From a bacterium (GTDB lineage: Bacteria > Latescibacterota > Latescibacteria > Latescibacterales > Latescibacteraceae), in NCBI GenBank assembly GCA_021372535.1, contig JAJFUH010000036.1:20623-84622 (forward strand): DNA of 64,000 nt, given 5' to 3'. A program made the position numbers and the translations under genes. Below the pieces are notes generated by a model, which searched no databases, had not been told where the DNA came from, and saw nothing but the letters and a program-made list of their open reading frames with translations. Below, in pieces: positions 62,647 through 64,000 of the stretch (its first letter is position 1; each line of letters starts with the position of its first letter).

Positions 62647-64000
62647 ATGAATATGAAACGCCTTTTATGTTGGGCTTTTCTGGTTGCAGTCATTGCTTCT
62701 GCTCGATCCCGGTATCTCAATGCGCTCGATATGAACGGATTCCTCGATGACGATGTCGACATAGAATCCGTCTGTTCCGACCTGCCGCCTTCCTTCAATC
62801 TCGCTAAAGCTTCTATGGATTCGTTTCTTGAACTCCCCTTTTTTACTGCCGAATCCGCCCGCACGGTCATCGCCGCCCGTGATTCCCTCTCATTTTCATA
62901 TGTTCAATCACACATCGAGGACATTCCCGGATTGTCCCCCATGGAATATGCAGTGCTTGCATATTACACACTGCCGCAGATGCCGTTGTCCATCCGTGAT
63001 TTTTCCGGCTCTCTGCGACAGGGTATCATATACAATCCTGAAGATGCAACATTTCCAGAAAGCAGATATTATACCCGATTGGAGGCTCAAAACGGGCACA
63101 GAATACGGTTTACAGTGCTCGGTGAACGCGATCCCGGGGAGCCGGAAGCCTTCGACCTGTTTTCCGGCAGTGTCGAACTTAATCTCGACCAGGGCCGAAC
63201 ACGTGTGGTCATCGGGGATTTTCGCCCCGGATTTGCCCAGGGACTCCTGTTTTCACGGTATGGCCGTGTCTATGGAAACGGCGCAAGCATCTTGCTCCGC
63301 GACCCGGAGAATGTGGTCAACACCTCGTTTGAGGAAACACGTTTTCTGCGTGGCGGGTATGTATCGGTGAAAAGAAAGCTGTTTACCGTTCATGCATGGA
63401 CATCGGTCCGGCGCCTCGATGCGACGCTTGACGGAGAAGGGAAAGCCATAACGATCCGTGACACCGGCTACCATCTTGCGGGAAGCGTGCACAATAATCT
63501 GACGGAAAAAATACATGCCGCACGGGTTGTATTCACTCCATATGAGAGGCTTATCTGCGCTGTCGCGGGCGTGGTTTCGGATTACAATCCCTCGCTTGCC
63601 CGTAAGGAAGGCGAGGAATATTACTACGATCCCGAAGGCTCGGTATTCCGTCATGTTTCGTTTGACGGCTCATTTTCGCATGGCCCGGGAACCGTATTCG
63701 GAGAGCTCGTTTATATGGATGGCGGAGAACATGCATATATCGGTGGAGTTACAGTAACACAAAAAAATATAAAGAGTTCCGTGTTGTTCAGACATTACAG
63801 CACAGGGTACTGGTCGCTGCACTCAAGCGGGTTTTCCTCTTTTGGGAATACATCGAATGAAGAGGGAGTTTATTCTGCGCTCCAGGCAGGGCTTCCTTTT
63901 GGCGCACGTTTCCTTGCGTCCATGGACCTTGCTGGTATGCTCTACAGAAGAAAAACGTCACCGCTGCCCGAATCGCGCGAAAAATTGAATATCGTTCTTC
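62647..64000 (+). CDS. Outer-membrane protein with N-terminal HhH-like region (partial)
   Basis: Open to the window edge (451 codons read without a stop). A hydrophobic N-terminus (RLLCWAFLVAVIASA) is followed by a helix-hairpin-helix-like part (LELPFFTAESARTVIAARD, then IEDIPGLSPMEYAVLAYY, about 58-112). Then comes a long beta-strand region with VVIGDFRPGFAQGLLFSRYG, the GDxxxxFxQGL box typical of HhH outer-membrane proteins in Bacteroidetes-like bacteria. Role unknown. It follows the TPR/LIVBP gene by 30 bases. ATG 62653 is an alternative start. Confidence 0.78.
   Translation, partial: MNMKRLLCWAFLVAVIASARSRYLNALDMNGFLDDDVDIESVCSDLPPSFNLAKASMDSFLELPFFTAESARTVIAARDSLSFSYVQSHIEDIPGLSPMEYAVLAYYTLPQMPLSIRDFSGSLRQGIIYNPEDATFPESRYYTRLEAQNGHRIRFTVLGERDPGEPEAFDLFSGSVELNLDQGRTRVVIGDFRPGFAQGLLFSRYGRVYGNGASILLRDPENVVNTSFEETRFLRGGYVSVKRKLFTVHAWTSVRRLDATLDGEGKAITIRDTGYHLAGSVHNNLTEKIHAARVVFTPYERLICAVAGVVSDYNPSLARKEGEEYYYDPEGSVFRHVSFDGSFSHGPGTVFGELVYMDGGEHAYIGGVTVTQKNIKSSVLFRHYSTGYWSLHSSGFSSFGNTSNEEGVYSALQAGLPFGARFLASMDLAGMLYRRKTSPLPESREKLNIVL

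Overview
The window is a gene-dense, single-origin-looking stretch of a Gram-negative bacterial chromosome. It holds 52 protein genes (one cut at each edge) and one tRNA. I see no rRNA, CRISPR array, insertion sequence or prophage. A lipid-anchored LptE-like protein, a fused metalloprotease/outer-membrane protein, a helix-hairpin-helix outer-membrane protein and many lipoprotein or Sec/Tat signals point to an organism with an outer membrane. The gene set is a mix: LipM-type octanoyltransferase, phoH-pgpH-ybeY-corC, K+-dependent membrane pyrophosphatase, split UxaA, Tat-exported hydrolase, esterase and cohesin-type lipoprotein. This fits an uncultured lineage of the FCB group or a neighbour (Latescibacterota-like), but that placement is inference from gene style only.

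Layout. 0-2.5 kb: tail of an acyl-CoA dehydrogenase, lipM, pgi. 2.5-8.4 kb: complete five-gene Dpp/Opp-type peptide ABC importer. 8.5-12.4 kb: secreted metalloprotease/beta-propeller/putative barrel protein plus LptE-like lipoprotein. 12.6-16.1 kb (minus): sodium:solute symporter coupled to a GH3-like lipoprotein that has lost its catalytic residues. 16.5-19.6 kb: hisS-aspS. 19.8-24.8 kb: phoH-pgpH-ybeY-corC. 25-27.8 kb: Gfo/Idh/MocA oxidoreductase, YbhN-like membrane protein, an unknown membrane-anchored protein. 28.2-34 kb: leuS, double alpha/beta-hydrolase, BASS transporter. 34.6-40.2 kb (minus): GAF/sigma-54 activator, the two UxaA halves, purA. 40.3-42.4 kb: small membrane protein, pyrF, yycJ-like MBL hydrolase. 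42.6-46.4 kb: cohesin-domain lipoprotein, TPR protein, NtrC-type regulator. 46.9-48.5 kb: parA-parB. 48.6-50.9 kb (minus): Tat-exported isochorismatase-like protein and rlmN. 51-54.2 kb: lipoprotein, queD-queC, uronate-isomerase-like amidohydrolase. 54.4-57.8 kb: tRNA-Gln, rplY(ctc), pth, hppA. 58-64 kb: rpsF-rpsR-DUF2232-rplI, bifunctional-nuclease-family gene, TPR/LIVBP-like protein, start of an outer-membrane HhH protein.

Most of the content is housekeeping, and I do not see a large new defence or biosynthetic system. The less expected signals lie in the non-coding DNA and in altered enzymes. Good sigma-70-like promoters (TTGACT or TTGACA with TATATT-like -10) can be read in front of the symporter, hisS, phoH, leuS, purA, parA and tRNA-Gln. 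In purA and phoH a terminator-like hairpin with a T-run sits between promoter and start codon. The rpsF leader carries a hairpin that could bind S6:S18. Other points are heptad-periodic and 25-nt dispersed intergenic repeats, a PurA P-loop with two Gly-to-Ala changes, a pseudo-GH3, an esterase with a dead second domain, and a CRP-like site at -41.5 before the cohesin lipoprotein.
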